Shown: positions 43,245 to 52,949 of the stretch, piece after piece
Numbering within the stretch: position 1 is the first letter of the stretch
Layout: each line of letters begins with the position of its first letter
Source: an uncultured Bacteroidales bacterium
GTDB taxonomy: Bacteria; Bacteroidota; Bacteroidia; Bacteroidales; Muribaculaceae
Direction of reading: 5' to 3'
Length of the DNA stretch: 64,000 nucleotides
NCBI GenBank assembly: GCA_902776835.1
Contig: CACYRK010000006.1
Span: 1-64,000, forward strand
Made by a program: the position numbers and the translations under genes
Notes under the pieces: generated by a model
Seen by the model: the letters and a program-made list of their open reading frames with translations, nothing else
What the model was told of the DNA's origin: nothing
Databases searched by the model: none

Positions 43245-45572
43245 TCAGAATGGGTAGCCGATGGCCAGGTGAAGGGCCAGGCTGTCGCCAAACTTACGGA
43301 TGTTGTAGTAGCCGCTCTTGCCGGTGTCGTAGGGCGCGTGAATAGCGATACCCAGGTCGGCGCGCACCACGAGCATCTCCATGTCGAAGCGGAGACCCAC
43401 ACCAGTGCCAACCGCCAACTCCTTGAAGAAATTCTTCAGCCTGAGTTTGCCCTCTGGGCGATATACCTCGCCGAACTCGTCCACCTCGTCTTTAAGCAGC
43501 CAAATGTTGCCGGCATCGAGGAATACGGCGCCCTTAAAGTAACCCAAAATCGGGAAGCGGTACTCCATGTTGGCCTCAAACTTGAATGTACCCGTCTGGT
43601 CGTAGTAGTCGTAGACCGAGCGCACCGCCGGGGCATAACTACCGGGGCCTATCGACCTGACGGTGAAGGCGCGCACCGAGTTTGCCCCACCCGCATAGAA
43701 CTGTTCGCGGAAAGGCACCTCCTTCATGTTGCCATAGGCATGCACGGCGCCGATGTCGACCCTGGCGGCGAACTGGCTCTCGGGAGTGAGAGCCCGCGTC
43801 CACACCACCTGCGACTCGGCTTTGACAAACTGCGAGAACGGCGTGCCCAGCATCTTCTTTTCGCCGTGCTTTCCTGCGAGGCTCCAGATGCCCGACAAGA
43901 TGTTTCCGGCCTCCATCACAGTGGTTTTCCAGGTGATGTGGTCGCGTCCAAAAGTGTTGTCGTAGGTGTAAGTGTACTGCATCTTCGGGATGAACACGTC
44001 GACGAAACTCATGTTCAGCGCCGGGTTCATCGTCATAATCGAGTCGAATGCAGTACTTTTGTTCATCAGTTTGTTATATGTGAGGCTAAACGGTGTGAAC
44101 TCGTTGAGCGACAACTTATTGGCATGCCATTCCCAAGTCATACCGCCACCCAGTTGCAGCATCTTGAAGTAGTCGGGGCGGTTGAGAATCGACGCGTTGA
44201 GCGAAAATCGCGTCCAGTTCACATATCGGCGGCTGCGATCCACGAATCGCGGCGCGAGCAGACGCGGTACGGCCAGGTCGCCCTTTATGCCGAACTCGTA
44301 GGAGTTGAGGTCGCTGTGGCGGTAGGCCGAGTTGCCTTGTCCGGTCTGCCACTCGTAGGCTGCCGTGGCGGCTATCGAGAGTTTCTCTCCTGCGCCAAAC
44401 ACATTTTTGTGCGTCAAGCCCAACTCCAGTGCCGGGCCGATGAAACTGTTGCTCTTCGAGGTGCCCTGCACCTCCATTTTCACCTCCCACGGCCGGTCGA
44501 CGGTGAGGTTGATGTCCAAGTCGAGGATGCCGCGGCCCTTAGCATCGAGGCTGTCGAGCGTGGTGACCTGCATGTCGATGTTGCTAAAAATGCCCAGTCG
44601 CGAGAGCGCCACCTGCGTGCGGTCGAGCGAATTGATGCGGAACGGGCGCCCCTTGCGCGCGCGAATGTTGGAAGTCACCGCACTGGGCTGCAGGCGCACC
44701 GGCTCATACATCACAAGCGTGCAGCGCTCGTCGTCGATGGTGTCGGGCACGCCACCGCCATCATAAGAGTAAACGGTGGCCTTGATGTCGCCAGTGACAT
44801 ACTGTATCGAGGCTTGGTTGGGCACGTCGGGGGCCTGAATCACCTGCAGGTTGACCACGCCAGGCGTGTTGACGCTGTCGGCAAGATACTGGATGTACTC
44901 TGGGCGGTAAAAGTAGTAGCCGCGGTTGCGCAGGTTGTTGGTGATATCGACGCGCACTGCGGTGAGCGAGTCGACGCAGTAACGGTTTCCGGTGCGCAGG
45001 TAGTGGTGGTTGAGAGCCAGCGAGTCGATGATGTTGCTCACCGTCGAGCCGTCGCCACGATAGGTGATTTCGCCCAGGGTATAAGGCTCGGTGACGTTGA
45101 TGTCGTAGGTCACGCTGGCTTTCTTGGGATTTTTGCCGGTGTTGAGCGTGTAAGACGCTTTTGAGCGGAAGTAGCCGTTATTGGCCAGCAGCGTGTTGAT
45201 CATGTCGACGCGCGTGTCGGGGTTGACGCGGCGTATGGTCACCGGGCGCGACACCAGATTCTTGTAGAGCCAGCCCTTCAGGCCGGTGGCGTCGGCATCC
45301 CAGTGGTTGTAGACCCATAGGCCTACGGGGAACGGCGTGCGGTAGTAAGGCGAGTAAAGCGGGTTGTTGGGCTTTACGTTGATCACCTCGAAGATTTGGT
45401 CTTGCACATCGCCGTCGATATTGGCGCCCTGGCGGTGATAGTTCACCTTTTTCACACCGGTATAGAGGATGTCGTTTTCGCCCAGGCGGCTCGTGGTGGA
45501 GCATGCCGAGGCGATTATTGCGAGAGCGAGACAAACTATAATATGAGATATGTAATTGCGGTATTTCATCAT
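43245..45572 (-). CDS. tamA: TamA/BamA-family outer membrane lipoprotein
   Basis: The 775 residues start with a lipoprotein signal (lipobox ASAC). POTRA-like domains (for example TYDINVTEPYTLGEITY and SLDAKGRGILDLDINLTV) and a C-terminal 16-strand beta-barrel with FREQFYAGGANSVRAFTVRSIGPG, the Omp85 fold signature, follow. It overlaps tamB by 4 bp (ATGA), so the pair is translationally coupled. TamA/TamB move lipids or proteins between membranes. A lipidated TamA is typical of this phylum. Confidence 0.93.
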   Translation of the reverse strand: MMKYRNYISHIIVCLALAIIASACSTTSRLGENDILYTGVKKVNYHRQGANIDGDVQDQIFEVINVKPNNPLYSPYYRTPFPVGLWVYNHWDADATGLKGWLYKNLVSRPVTIRRVNPDTRVDMINTLLANNGYFRSKASYTLNTGKNPKKASVTYDINVTEPYTLGEITYRGDGSTVSNIIDSLALNHHYLRTGNRYCVDSLTAVRVDITNNLRNRGYYFYRPEYIQYLADSVNTPGVVNLQVIQAPDVPNQASIQYVTGDIKATVYSYDGGGVPDTIDDERCTLVMYEPVRLQPSAVTSNIRARKGRPFRINSLDRTQVALSRLGIFSNIDMQVTTLDSLDAKGRGILDLDINLTVDRPWEVKMEVQGTSKSNSFIGPALELGLTHKNVFGAGEKLSIAATAAYEWQTGQGNSAYRHSDLNSYEFGIKGDLAVPRLLAPRFVDRSRRYVNWTRFSLNASILNRPDYFKMLQLGGGMTWEWHANKLSLNEFTPFSLTYNKLMNKSTAFDSIMTMNPALNMSFVDVFIPKMQYTYTYDNTFGRDHITWKTTVMEAGNILSGIWSLAGKHGEKKMLGTPFSQFVKAESQVVWTRALTPESQFAARVDIGAVHAYGNMKEVPFREQFYAGGANSVRAFTVRSIGPGSYAPAVRSVYDYYDQTGTFKFEANMEYRFPILGYFKGAVFLDAGNIWLLKDEVDEFGEVYRPEGKLRLKNFFKELAVGTGVGLRFDMEMLVVRADLGIAIHAPYDTGKSGYYNIRKFGDSLALHLAIGYPF

Positions 45573-48500
45573 TGTGGAGTGTTTTCGTTGGCCGGGATTG
45601 TGTCGGCAGCCTCGGTGGCGTCCTCGGCGGCCTTGACGAGCGCCTTCTCGGCACGGCTTTGCGCCTCGAGCGAGTCGGCGGCCACATCGCGTTGACGGTG
45701 TAAATTGAAGAGGTCATAGAGCGAGCCCACTTTCCGCTTCATGACAAAACCGATGCCCGTCTCGGTAATCTGGCCCTCGAGCACGCTCTCAAAGCCGGTG
45801 TGACGGAACAGGCGCAGGTATTTGCTGCCGCGCTCGTTGAGGTAATACTCAAACGAGATGTCGTTGATGAGGTTTTGCGAGAAGTTCTCGTCGGCCGTGG
45901 CATCGGTGCTGTACTCGCCGCCCACGACAATCTTGAATCGGTCGTTGAACAGCGTCTTTGCCAGGCGGTAACTGTAACTGGTCTGCGTGCCGCTGTTTCG
46001 CTGGCCCTCATACTGGTTGATGCCGAACGACAGGTCCACGCCCTTGAGGCTCTTTGCCGCCCAGTCGTTGAGTTGCGACTGCAGGAAGGAGAACAAGGCG
46101 CTGTTGGCGTTCAGACTGCTCACGCCGCCAGTGGTGTTGGCGCCGGTGTAGGTGTTGTACAGCAGCACGTTGATGGCGGCCTGGCTGCGCTGCACGTCGC
46201 TCATCGACTGCAGTTCGTTTTGGATGCTCATGTCGCTCTCGGTGCTCATGTCGAAGTCAAGTTGCATGTTGCTCAGCGTGCCGCCCACGGTGGCCGTAAT
46301 CAGGAAGTCAACCGGGTGAGCCGCGCTATTGTCGCCGCTGCTCACGCTGGTTCTCACCTTCTCGGTGGCCTTGATGTTAAGTTGCGGATTTAGCATGTCG
46401 CCCGTCCAGGTGATGCTGCTGCCGCTATTGATGTCGAAGTTCTTCTGGCTGAGCAAGGGCGGCGAGTAGCGCAGGTTGCCCGACTCGATAGTGTAATTGC
46501 CGTTCAGGTTGTCCTTTCCGGCGAAGTCGAGCGAGTATTTCAGGTGGCCCACACCGTCGATGGTGACGCGGTCCTTGCCGTCTTCCGACAAATAGGCGTT
46601 GATTTTTGCGCCCTGGTTGATATTGATGTTGGCAAGAATCGATGTCGCGTAACTCTCGTTGGCGGTGATGAGCACCGGCGTGGTGCTGGTGGAGTCGTTG
46701 AAGTTGACAAAGGTAATCATGTTCTCGTCGACTTGCTGGGTGAGCGTACTCACCTCCTCCTTCATCACATAGGTGATGTTGCTGCCGGGCAGCATCGTCA
46801 CGTCGGCACGGATGTCCATATTATTATTGCGCGAGCGCACGGTGGCGCTGATGTCGGCAAACCCCTTGCCGAAGATGTCGCTGTACTGTCGCTGCTCGCT
46901 GCCGATGATTTGCACATTTTTGCCAATCATTGTCAAGTCGATGACGGGGTTGCTGATGTCGCTCATGTCCACCTTTCCGTTCATCACCACGGGCTTGTCG
47001 TTGATGCCGAGCAGGTTGTAGTTGTTGAATTTCACCACATTGTCGGTGATTGGCAATCGCTGCGTGTCGAGGCGCAACTCAGCGCCGTAGCGCGGCAAGC
47101 GCACGCTGGCCGAGTCGCCCACCACAAATCCGTTGAGGCGCGGATTGTCGCTCGTGCCCGTCAACGTCAAGTCGCCATTGAGGTAGCCGCGCAGCGACAC
47201 CAGTTTGCCCGGTATAAAGGCTTGCACCTTGCGCAGCGGGAAGCGGTCGAGCGAGAGTGTCATGTTCAGCGGGCTGGCCGACGTGCTGTCATTGAGCGAG
47301 CCATAAGCCACGGCGACCTTTGCTCCGTCGAGCAGCATGTCGGCATTGATGCGCGTGCTGGCGGTGGCCGGGTCGATCTCGTAGGTGGCGGTGAAGGCCA
47401 GGTCGCCCTCGCGCACGCCGTCATATACAAAGTCCTTGAGGTTGAGGTCGCCCTTGCCCTCCACGTTGCGGCCGTCGAAGGTGATGTCCATGTCGGCGTT
47501 GAGGCGTCCGCTCATGGGCGGCAACGAGGGCATGAATTGCGTCCACTCCTCGATGCGCAGGTTCTCAACATTGAGCAATATGTCCTCGGTGGTGGCTCCC
47601 GGCTCGCGTTTCGTGGTGAGTTTCAACTTACTGTCGTCGGCAGCCAGTTCCAGGTTGGCGTCGAGCATGCGGGTGCGATAATCCAGGTTAACGTAGTTAT
47701 CCTCGTTGAGTTGCCACTGGCGGTAGCCAATCACGGGATTCTCGGGGAAGAGGCGCATGGCCACCTCGCTCTCGTTGAGCGTGGCATTGCAGCCCAGGCG
47801 GTAGCCCACCTCGCCCTTGATGTTCTGATGCTTGAGCAGGAAGTCGACGGTCGACCCCTTGACGCCGCCCTCGACGCTCACCTGGGCATAGTCGTCCCAG
47901 GTGCCGGGCCGGTTGCCCATGTGCGCCTTGAAGGCAAGGTATTTGTTCCACTCGGTGGCCTTGAACGTGAGCGTGTCGATGCTCGTATCGCCCACACTCA
48001 GGGCGTTCACGTAGCCGTCGACGAAGATGTTCGAGTCGTTGCGCATCTCGATGTTGGCCTCGCGGAAGTCGACCTCGTACTTCTGCAGATATCGCTGCAA
48101 GAGTCCGTCGGTACCCATGCGCATGTTCATGTTGAACTGTGGCAGCGCCTGCTTCAAGGTGTCGATGTTCAGGCTGCGATGGTCGATTTGGTATTGCGCA
48201 ATGTCGGCCACGCGCTGCAGATGCTTTGTGATGTCCTCGACGCCGCACGCCGAGTTGAACGTCAGGTGGTTGTCCTCGTTGTCGAACGTTAGGCTGGTGC
48301 TTTGCGGGTCGGAGGCCAGCGTTGCCGTCGCCTCCTCGGCCTCGAGTATGTCGCCGTCGAGGTTCCACTTGAAGTCGTGCAGCCGCACGTCGGCATTATA
48401 TTTATGGTTGCGCGTGTCAACGTCGGCCTCCAACTCGAAGCGGCCGTTGCCGGCGCAGGTGCCGTCGTAGAGGTTGAGGGCCGCCAGGTCGAGGTCGTTG

Positions 48501-50455
48501 ACCACGCCGCGCGCATTCACCACGTAGTGGTCGCCGTGGATGCTGCCGTCCATGTTCACGTCGACGTCGCAGTTGGCGTTGCTCGAACTCACGCGGCCGA
48601 TGAAGTTGCCGCCGTTAAGTTTGACGTCGGCTTTCAGGTTGCGGTACAGCGCGTTGTTGTAGTTCACGCCCTGGAGGTCGATGCTGGCATCGATGGCGGT
48701 GTTGTTCTGCATGAAGTCCAGGCCATGGCCACGGGCGCGCACGTGCGCCGTGAGGTCGCTGGTCTCGCTCAGCGGCAGGATAGCCTTGACGGGGAAGCGG
48801 TTGAAGGTGGCGTCGACATCGTAGTCGAGCGAGCGCATATTGAACGAGCCGCGGCCCACCATGTCGCCGTTGGCCAACTTCATGGTCATGTTGCCGCTCA
48901 CCTCGTCGCCAGCCAACTTGGCATGGCCCTTGAGCGCCATGGGCGGCAGGTTGACCTGGCGCTGCATGGCTTTGTCCATGAGCGACGGCTTGACGAAGTT
49001 GATGTTGTCGAAGCGCGCGTCGAGGTCCACCTCGCCGGCCAGGTGGTCGGGGTCCATGGGGTTATAGATGTTACCGGTGACGGTCGCTTTGGCATAGCGG
49101 GGCAGTTCGGCGGTGAAGTCGCGCAGTTGCAACTGCTGGGTGTTGCCGGCCACGCGGCCCTGGAGTTTCACGGGCTCCACCTGCGGGATGTCGCGCAGTA
49201 CGTCGCTGTATTCGGGGAAGATTTTGCTCACTTCCTGCAGCGCGATGCGCGAGTCGGTGGTGACGGCCATGTTGCCGCCGGGCTTGTTCTCGAGCAGGTC
49301 GTGGTCGATGTGCGCGTCGAGGTTGATGTCGCTCATCATGGTTTTCACATGCAGTTTGTCGACGTCGATGCCCACCTTGTTCATCGACAGCGTGCCACTG
49401 CCCTGCTCTATCTGCAGACCGCTGCGCTCACGCGCCGTGAGCGACTTCACGGGCACGGTGAGTTCGTCGCCGCAACTGTAGAAGTCGTCGATGGCAACAT
49501 TGATGTCGCTAACCTCCAGATAGTCCATGTCGACGCTGTGGCTGCCGCGCGGCTGCACGTCGCGCTGGGCGTACACGGCATGGCCGCCATTGATGCGCAG
49601 GCTGTCGGCCTTGATGGTCCACGGGATGGAGTCGGCGGGATTTGGCGGCAGGGTGTCGGGCGGCAAGGGGTGGTCGCGGCTGTACTGCTCGGCGTATTTT
49701 GCGCTGGGATAGGTGTAGCGCACGTCGGCACTGTCGAGTTGCAATTTCTGGGCGTCGACGGTGCGCGCCCCGGTGTCGACGACACCGCCATGCAATTCGC
49801 CATGCGGGATGTAGGCGGTCATTTTGTCGATCGTTGGCAACATTTGCATCGTGTAGTTCACGTCGTCGAGGGTGACGTGGTTGGCGATGATGTGCCAGGG
49901 GTCGCTGGCTGCCGTGTCGGCTTCGTGGACGACCTTATGAGGCAGATAGGTGAGGTCGACATCGCCGCCGCGCAGGGCGGCCTCGGCAAGGCCCACCTCG
50001 TTGTGCTTGAGGTCGAGGTTGATGCCCGACACCTTGCACTCATCGACGTGTGCGGCGAGCACCATCGACGAGTCGGCCGTCACCATGCGGTAGCGCGCCT
50101 TGGTAAGTTGCGCCTCGTCGACGGCCACGGTGAGGTCGAGCAAGGGCTTGGCCTGCACCGACGCGGTGAAATTCTCGGCCACGAGCATGGTGTCGCGGTT
50201 CTCGTCGAGGATGAGCACGTCGTCGACGCTCACATCGAGGGGCCACTTGATGAGGATGCGCCCCACGCTGATGTCCATGCCGGTCTCTTTCGAGGCCCAC
50301 TCGCAGGCCCAGTCTTTGACGATGTTCTGCACCCAGGGGATGTAGAGGGCAAATGGCAGTAACACGATGAGCAGCAGCAGGATACCCAGTACCCAGCCCA
50401 CTATGCGCAAAGTTTTTTTGCCTTTACTCTTATTGTCTTTCTTCTCGTCGGCCAT
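45569..50455 (-). CDS. tamB: translocation and assembly module protein TamB
   Basis: The 1628 residues form the usual TamB plan: an N-terminal membrane helix after a Lys-rich stretch (KKTLRIVGWVLGILLLL), about 1300 residues of beta-strand repeats that build a long hydrophobic groove, and a C-terminal DUF490 domain (with WTGDMLNPQLNIKATEKVR). TamB spans the periplasm and acts with the Omp85 protein encoded directly after it, in lipid or protein traffic to the outer membrane. The gene is the first of the pair and has a repeat-rich gap upstream. Confidence 0.94.
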   Translation of the reverse strand: MADEKKDNKSKGKKTLRIVGWVLGILLLLIVLLPFALYIPWVQNIVKDWACEWASKETGMDISVGRILIKWPLDVSVDDVLILDENRDTMLVAENFTASVQAKPLLDLTVAVDEAQLTKARYRMVTADSSMVLAAHVDECKVSGINLDLKHNEVGLAEAALRGGDVDLTYLPHKVVHEADTAASDPWHIIANHVTLDDVNYTMQMLPTIDKMTAYIPHGELHGGVVDTGARTVDAQKLQLDSADVRYTYPSAKYAEQYSRDHPLPPDTLPPNPADSIPWTIKADSLRINGGHAVYAQRDVQPRGSHSVDMDYLEVSDINVAIDDFYSCGDELTVPVKSLTARERSGLQIEQGSGTLSMNKVGIDVDKLHVKTMMSDINLDAHIDHDLLENKPGGNMAVTTDSRIALQEVSKIFPEYSDVLRDIPQVEPVKLQGRVAGNTQQLQLRDFTAELPRYAKATVTGNIYNPMDPDHLAGEVDLDARFDNINFVKPSLMDKAMQRQVNLPPMALKGHAKLAGDEVSGNMTMKLANGDMVGRGSFNMRSLDYDVDATFNRFPVKAILPLSETSDLTAHVRARGHGLDFMQNNTAIDASIDLQGVNYNNALYRNLKADVKLNGGNFIGRVSSSNANCDVDVNMDGSIHGDHYVVNARGVVNDLDLAALNLYDGTCAGNGRFELEADVDTRNHKYNADVRLHDFKWNLDGDILEAEEATATLASDPQSTSLTFDNEDNHLTFNSACGVEDITKHLQRVADIAQYQIDHRSLNIDTLKQALPQFNMNMRMGTDGLLQRYLQKYEVDFREANIEMRNDSNIFVDGYVNALSVGDTSIDTLTFKATEWNKYLAFKAHMGNRPGTWDDYAQVSVEGGVKGSTVDFLLKHQNIKGEVGYRLGCNATLNESEVAMRLFPENPVIGYRQWQLNEDNYVNLDYRTRMLDANLELAADDSKLKLTTKREPGATTEDILLNVENLRIEEWTQFMPSLPPMSGRLNADMDITFDGRNVEGKGDLNLKDFVYDGVREGDLAFTATYEIDPATASTRINADMLLDGAKVAVAYGSLNDSTSASPLNMTLSLDRFPLRKVQAFIPGKLVSLRGYLNGDLTLTGTSDNPRLNGFVVGDSASVRLPRYGAELRLDTQRLPITDNVVKFNNYNLLGINDKPVVMNGKVDMSDISNPVIDLTMIGKNVQIIGSEQRQYSDIFGKGFADISATVRSRNNNMDIRADVTMLPGSNITYVMKEEVSTLTQQVDENMITFVNFNDSTSTTPVLITANESYATSILANININQGAKINAYLSEDGKDRVTIDGVGHLKYSLDFAGKDNLNGNYTIESGNLRYSPPLLSQKNFDINSGSSITWTGDMLNPQLNIKATEKVRTSVSSGDNSAAHPVDFLITATVGGTLSNMQLDFDMSTESDMSIQNELQSMSDVQRSQAAINVLLYNTYTGANTTGGVSSLNANSALFSFLQSQLNDWAAKSLKGVDLSFGINQYEGQRNSGTQTSYSYRLAKTLFNDRFKIVVGGEYSTDATADENFSQNLINDISFEYYLNERGSKYLRLFRHTGFESVLEGQITETGIGFVMKRKVGSLYDLFNLHRQRDVAADSLEAQSRAEKALVKAAEDATEAADTIPANENTPQ

Positions 50456-50502
50456 CGTCGTAGTGCTGATGCCGCACGTCGGTGCGGAAACCTTCAGCCT
50501 AC

Positions 50503-50635
50503 AAAATTACTGCAAACCGAGCGAAAAAGCAAAGCAATGCTTTGATTTTTCCGAGGTGCCGCGTAATTTATCTAAAATTACTGCAAACCGAGCGAAATGC
50601 CAAATTTATTTGAGCATTTCCGAGGTGCAGCGTAA
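50503..50635. repeat. two diverged copies of a 62-64 bp hairpin repeat
   Basis: Copies at 50503-50566 and 50574-50635 share both ends (AAAATTACTGCAAACCGAGCGAAA and CCGAGGTGC-GCGTAA) but have different palindromic centres: AAGCAAAGCAATGCTTTG in one and AATGC-then-GCATT in the other. The ends also pair with each other imperfectly, so each copy is a hairpin. Confidence 0.7.
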
Positions 50636-51002
50636 CAACAGCGTAACAACAAAGAGTCGCTTCGCGAGAAATCGAACAAAATCGGAACAAAATCTCACAT
50701 CGAAAGAAAAAAATTTTGTTGGATTTTGAATAGATTTTGAAAGATTTGCTGCGCTGCGCTTGCCCTTCGGGCTCCCGTTCGGTCGCGAGTACTTCGTGGT
50801 TCTCGCGCGGACGCGCGACTCACATTGTAAGAAAAAACTGTCAAATATTGTCATGATGATTGTCCTCAATTGTCTTTGTTTTTATAAGACAATGAAAGAC
50901 AACGGAATAGACAATGAAAGACAATTATTAGTCAACGAATTAAACGAATTAAACTCACTATCGCGCACCCCTCCTTCAGGAGGGGCCGGGGGAGGCCCGG
51001 GA
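50636..51002. other. gap downstream of the kinase-FGE gene
   Basis: This stretch has a long inverted pair around GAGTCGC-TTCTCGC (50655-50670 and about 50800-50822), a duplicated AGACAATGAAAGACAA and GC-rich palindromes. Nearest the kinase stop is a hairpin CCCCTCC-GGAGGGG (50968-50985), 17 nt beyond its end. No gene is convincing; a plus-strand frame overlapping the kinase is a shadow. Confidence 0.5.
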
Positions 51003-52754
51003 CTAAAGAGCGAGGCGGAATCCGAGGCTGCAGTACGTGTACGACGGCGTGTTGCAGCCGCGGCTCGACACACGGCAGCACCAAGCGTTGCGGTTCCAAC
51101 TGCCGCCACGGTACACGTGGCGAGAGCCCGAGGCTGGGCCCGTGGGATTGGTCTGTGCGTCTTCGCTATAATCGCCATACCAATCCTGGCACCACTCCCA
51201 CACATTGCCGCTCATGTCGTAAAGGCCAAGTTCATTGGGGGCCTTGGAGCCTACTGGATGTGTAGACCTTTTATCACTAAAAAATGTGACTTTTCCACTA
51301 TTCTCTGAGTACCATGCCACGTCATCGAGGGCGTTGCTGCCGGCGTATTTGTAGCCTTGGCTTTTCATGCCGCCACATGCAGCGAGTTCCCACTCGGCCT
51401 CGGTGGGAAGGCGGAAATTGAATCCTGTTAACGCGTTAAGTTTTGAGATAAACCTCTGGCAGTCGTTCCAACTCACTTGCTCCACAGGACGTTGTGGGTT
51501 GCCGGTGAATTTGCTGGGGTTGTTGCCCATTACGGCTCGCCACAACTGCTGAGTGACCTGAGTTTGGCCTATAAAATAGTCGCTAAGTGTAACTTGATGA
51601 ACAGGTTTCTCATCATTAAAGGCATTTTCGCCTTGTTCTTGAGTTGCGCCCATCATAAACGTGCAGCCCTTAACAGCCACCATCGTAAATGCAACACCAT
51701 TAACTCTGAAAATATGGTCACCATTCTCATTTACCGAATGTTGCGATGGTTGTGGTTGTGGCTCGGGTTGTGGTTGCGGCTCGGGCTCGGGTTGCGGCTC
51801 GGGTTGCGGCTGCGGGGCTGGTGCTGGCTGTACTATTGTTACATCGCTGACTGGGATAGCCATCAATGGTGTGATCGGTGTCACGGCATTGTCGGCGAGT
51901 TGCGAGATAAACTCGGCAACCGACTGTGTGCGCTGGCGGCGCGATTGCATGGCGGCCTCGATGGCTCGAATCACATGTTGCGACACGCCATTCTGCCGCA
52001 GCGGCTCCAATGGCAGCCCATCGTCCTGCACGGCGACGGCCTCGGGTGGGCGCACGGCGGTGAGCAGGTTGTAGAGCGTGGCGGCGAGGGCATAGACATC
52101 GCTCTGCGGCGAGAAACTCTGCACGCCGCCTTGGCGGTACTGCTCCAGCGGCGAGAAGCCGTGGCTGATGCCAACCGGCGTGGTCGACGTGCCCTGGTCG
52201 GTCGTGGCATCGTACTGCTTCGACACGCCGAAGTCAAGCAGCACCACGCGGCCGTCGTTGCAGAGCATGATATTGTTGGGCTTCACGTCGAGGTGGTTGA
52301 TGTGTTGCCCATGGATATACTGCAACGCCTCGCCCACAGCAGTGACATAGCCGATGGCCTCGTCTTGCGGAATGGCACCGCGACGCGCCAAAATCTGCGA
52401 CAGCGACTCGCCCTCGATGCATTCCATAACATAGTAAGCGGTGCCGTTTTCTTCAAACACGTCGTGAATCTGCACCACGCTTTTGTGGCTTAGGCGCGAG
52501 ATAAGTTGCGCTTCCTTGACAAACTTGAGGCGGAAGCGGTCGACGAGTTCGCGGTTGGCATCGGTGGGGACTGTGACGGTGTTGGTGTCTGCTTCTCGAC
52601 TGCAGCAACTCTTGAAGAAAAACTCTTTGATGGCCACAGTGCGTCCGAGCATCACCTGCGTGGCGCGATAGGTGATGCCGAAGCCTCCCTGCCCCAGCAT
52701 GCTCTCAATTTTATATCTGCCGCCTTGCAGCAATGTTCCTTCTCGAAGTTGCAT
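51003..52754 (-). CDS. Hanks-type Ser/Thr kinase fused to FGE-sulfatase domain with DGR-like variable end
   Basis: The 583 residues join a protein kinase (about 12-285), a Pro/Gln/Glu linker (310-338) and an FGE-sulfatase/C-type-lectin-like domain (about 348-583). Kinase motifs are GQGGFGITY, ATP-binding Lys43, HLDVKPNN (154-161; Leu replaces the usual Arg) and DFG (174-176). The FGE part ends GGSWNRNAWCCRVSSRG...LGFRLAL, the shape of a variable region in a diversity-generating retroelement target. No membrane helix is seen, so it is cytosolic. It has its own -7-like TAAATTTG just upstream. Confidence 0.9.
   Translation of the reverse strand: MQLREGTLLQGGRYKIESMLGQGGFGITYRATQVMLGRTVAIKEFFFKSCCSREADTNTVTVPTDANRELVDRFRLKFVKEAQLISRLSHKSVVQIHDVFEENGTAYYVMECIEGESLSQILARRGAIPQDEAIGYVTAVGEALQYIHGQHINHLDVKPNNIMLCNDGRVVLLDFGVSKQYDATTDQGTSTTPVGISHGFSPLEQYRQGGVQSFSPQSDVYALAATLYNLLTAVRPPEAVAVQDDGLPLEPLRQNGVSQHVIRAIEAAMQSRRQRTQSVAEFISQLADNAVTPITPLMAIPVSDVTIVQPAPAPQPQPEPQPEPEPQPQPEPQPQPSQHSVNENGDHIFRVNGVAFTMVAVKGCTFMMGATQEQGENAFNDEKPVHQVTLSDYFIGQTQVTQQLWRAVMGNNPSKFTGNPQRPVEQVSWNDCQRFISKLNALTGFNFRLPTEAEWELAACGGMKSQGYKYAGSNALDDVAWYSENSGKVTFFSDKRSTHPVGSKAPNELGLYDMSGNVWEWCQDWYGDYSEDAQTNPTGPASGSRHVYRGGSWNRNAWCCRVSSRGCNTPSYTYCSLGFRLAL
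51012..51107 (-). other. candidate DGR variable region (last 32 codons or so of the kinase-FGE gene)
   Basis: From GGC at 51107 to CTC at 51012, 15 of the 24 codons between Asn and Leu end in C and vary in their first two bases (AAC, CGC, TGC, AGC, GGC, TAC), as expected if each derived from AAC in a template. Surrounding residues are fixed (GGSW, CRVS, TP, GFRL). The genome favours C-ending codons, so the codon evidence alone is weak. No template repeat or reverse transcriptase is in the window. Confidence 0.5.
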
Positions 52755-52949
52755 AATAAGCCAAATTTATTTCTACAAATGTCGTAAATTATCCTGACCT
52801 CTCCAAGCCATTAACCCAAAAAACTAAAAAATCAAACAAATTCTCTAAAAATCTCTCATTTGCTGAAAAAGATATTTGCTTGATTTGGATTTATTTGGTA
52901 GATTTCTTTCGCGTCAGCGAAACTAACAATACGGCATGTTGAGAGGTGG

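Noticed and set aside
46544..50362. Long plus-strand open frames (582 and 686 codons) opposite tamB
   Set aside because: They lack any domain or signal, are extremely Val/His-rich, and are explained by codon bias of tamB.
50456..51002. Reverse transcriptase or template repeat next to the kinase-FGE gene
   Set aside because: The gap is too short for a reverse transcriptase, and no AAC-rich copy of 51012-51107 was seen by eye here or elsewhere in the window.
50760..51308. Plus-strand open frame across the kinase end and the gap, as a gene or DGR accessory
   Set aside because: It overlaps the conserved FGE end in antisense and has no recognisable domain.
52752..52769. Leaderless start of the kinase-FGE mRNA (TAAATTTG right before the ATG)
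   Set aside because: The -7-like box is too close and lacks a -33 partner, so it may be chance; it is mentioned only in the gene entry.
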